This document shows positions 63,122 to 64,000 of a stretch of DNA of 64,000 nucleotides, in pieces. Position numbers and translations under genes: made by a program. The notes beneath the pieces were generated by a model. It was given only the letters and a program-made list of their open reading frames with translations. It was not told the origin of the DNA and searched no databases. The stretch comes from SAR116 cluster bacterium AG-337-N21 (GTDB taxonomy: Bacteria; Pseudomonadota; Alphaproteobacteria; Puniceispirillales; Marisalimonadaceae), in assembly GCA_003282145.1 (NCBI GenBank), contig QBZZ01000007.1, forward strand, positions 1 to 64,000, read 5' to 3'. The first letter of the stretch is position 1; each line of letters starts with the position of its first letter.

Positions 63122-64000
63122 ATGAATCTATTAATTTAAAGCCTGGTCAAATAAATGGGGAGACAGGTATTTGGGAAATGGTTATTGGTCTTGAAATTCA
63201 CGCACAAATTTTAAGTAAATCCAAACTTTTTTCTGGGGCGTCTGCTTCTTTTGGAGCAGAAGCGAATTCTAATGTTTCGTTGGTTGATGCGGCAATGCCA
63301 GGAATGTTACCTGTTATTAATGAGTTTTGTGTTGAGCAGGCTGTAAAAACTGGATTAGCGCTTAATGCAAAAATTAATAACGTTTCGATTTTTGATAGAA
63401 AAAATTACTTTTATGCAGATCTACCACAAGGGTATCAGATAAGTCAGTTTACAAAACCAATTGTTGGTGAAGGTGAAATTATAATTGATTTAGATGACGG
63501 TTTGCAAACTACCATTGGGATAGAACGTTTGCACCTTGAACAAGATGCAGGAAAATCTCTACACGATCAGCATCCTAGTAAATCTTATATTGATTTAAAT
63601 AGAACAGGTGTTGCATTAATGGAAATTGTATCTAAACCTGATATTAGATCACCTCAGGAAGCAGGTGCTTATGTTAAGAAAATCAGATCTATTTTGAGAT
63701 ATGTTGGGGCCTGCGATGGAAATATGGAAGAAGGCTCACTGAGAGCTGATTGTAACGTCTCAGTAAGAAAATCAGGTGAAGAGTTTGGAACAAGGTGTGA
63801 AATAAAAAATTTAAACTCTGTTAGATTTATAATTCAGGCAATTCAATCTGAAGCCGAAAGACAAGTAGAAATTCTAGAAGATGGTGGTAAGATAAATCAA
63901 GAAACTAGGCTTTTTGACACTTCTACGGGTGAAACCAGATCTATGAGAAGTAAAGAAGATGCTCATGATTATAGATATTTTCCAGACCCAGACCTTTTAC
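63118..64000 (+). CDS. gatB: Asp/Glu-tRNA amidotransferase subunit B (partial, cut by window end)
   Basis: The first 294 residues of GatB are visible. [20 protein letters not shown] opens it, followed by [55 protein letters not shown] and [13 protein letters not shown], all GatB signatures. It phosphorylates and amidates misacylated tRNA with ammonia from GatA. The ATG overlaps the gatA stop (ATGA). The frame is still open at base 64000, and the last visible motif is [10 protein letters not shown]. Confidence 0.97.
   Translation, partial: MNESINLKPGQINGETGIWEMVIGLEIHAQILSKSKLFSGASASFGAEANSNVSLVDAAMPGMLPVINEFCVEQAVKTGLALNAKINNVSIFDRKNYFYADLPQGYQISQFTKPIVGEGEIIIDLDDGLQTTIGIERLHLEQDAGKSLHDQHPSKSYIDLNRTGVALMEIVSKPDIRSPQEAGAYVKKIRSILRYVGACDGNMEEGSLRADCNVSVRKSGEEFGTRCEIKNLNSVRFIIQAIQSEAERQVEILEDGGKINQETRLFDTSTGETRSMRSKEDAHDYRYFPDPDLL

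Overview
The window is a strongly AT-rich (roughly 30% GC by eye), densely packed bacterial chromosome segment. Gene content and order point to an alphaproteobacterium with a small, streamlined genome, probably marine and flagellated. Supporting markers are the pairs and strings rpsF-rpsR-rplI-dnaB-alr, radA-cvpA-purF-SDR, fabD-fabG-acpP-fabF-mltG-gmk, lptF/lptG-surA-pdxA-rsmA, purM-DUF2066-PerM-Hda, an EipB-family protein, a 42-residue aa3-oxidase subunit IV, and plsY-topA-rnr-rpmG. The exact order cannot be fixed from the sequence alone. No tRNA, rRNA, CRISPR array, IS element or prophage was seen.

Region 1 (1-6401) is accessory and concerned with surface or sugar chemistry. It holds the end of a nucleotidyltransferase-like gene, a SAM methyltransferase, and two paralogous TPR proteins on the minus strand. 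The TPR proteins share their N-terminus and repeat array but carry different C-terminal glycosyltransferase-like domains: a GT41/OGT-type domain and a GT9-like domain. A very good sigma-54 promoter precedes the TPR pair, which ties it to the flagellar regulon.

Region 2 (6704-22252) is a flagellar basal-body and export cluster. A receiver-less sigma-54 activator with a Fis-type HTH (FleQ-like) is divergent from an activator that lacks any HTH (FleT-like). The second heads fliE-fliF-fliG-fliH-fliI-fliJ. Then follow fliK-fliL-fliM-fliN and fliO-fliP-fliQ-fliR-flhB. Sigma-54 promoters stand before the FleT-like gene, fliK and fliO. A dyad between the two divergent regulators is a candidate enhancer/operator. 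Rod, hook, filament, stator and flhA genes are not here.

Region 3 (22249-24172) is a string of four uncharacterised genes that continues the fliO operon: a small membrane protein, a four-Cys mini-protein, a membrane coiled-coil protein and a PDZ-like membrane protein. It is the best candidate for an undescribed motility-linked module.

Region 4 (24142-64000) is housekeeping: purine and pyrimidine synthesis, fatty-acid synthesis, LPS export, peptidoglycan, ribosomal proteins, replication and RNA turnover, ending in gatCAB, with gatB cut by the window edge. Several genes usual at these loci in relatives are missing from their places: lptD between lptG and surA, dprA between plsY and topA, yicC between mltG and gmk, and mlaD after mlaEF. 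The dihydroorotase-like gene next to pyrB has lost the HxH metal motif.
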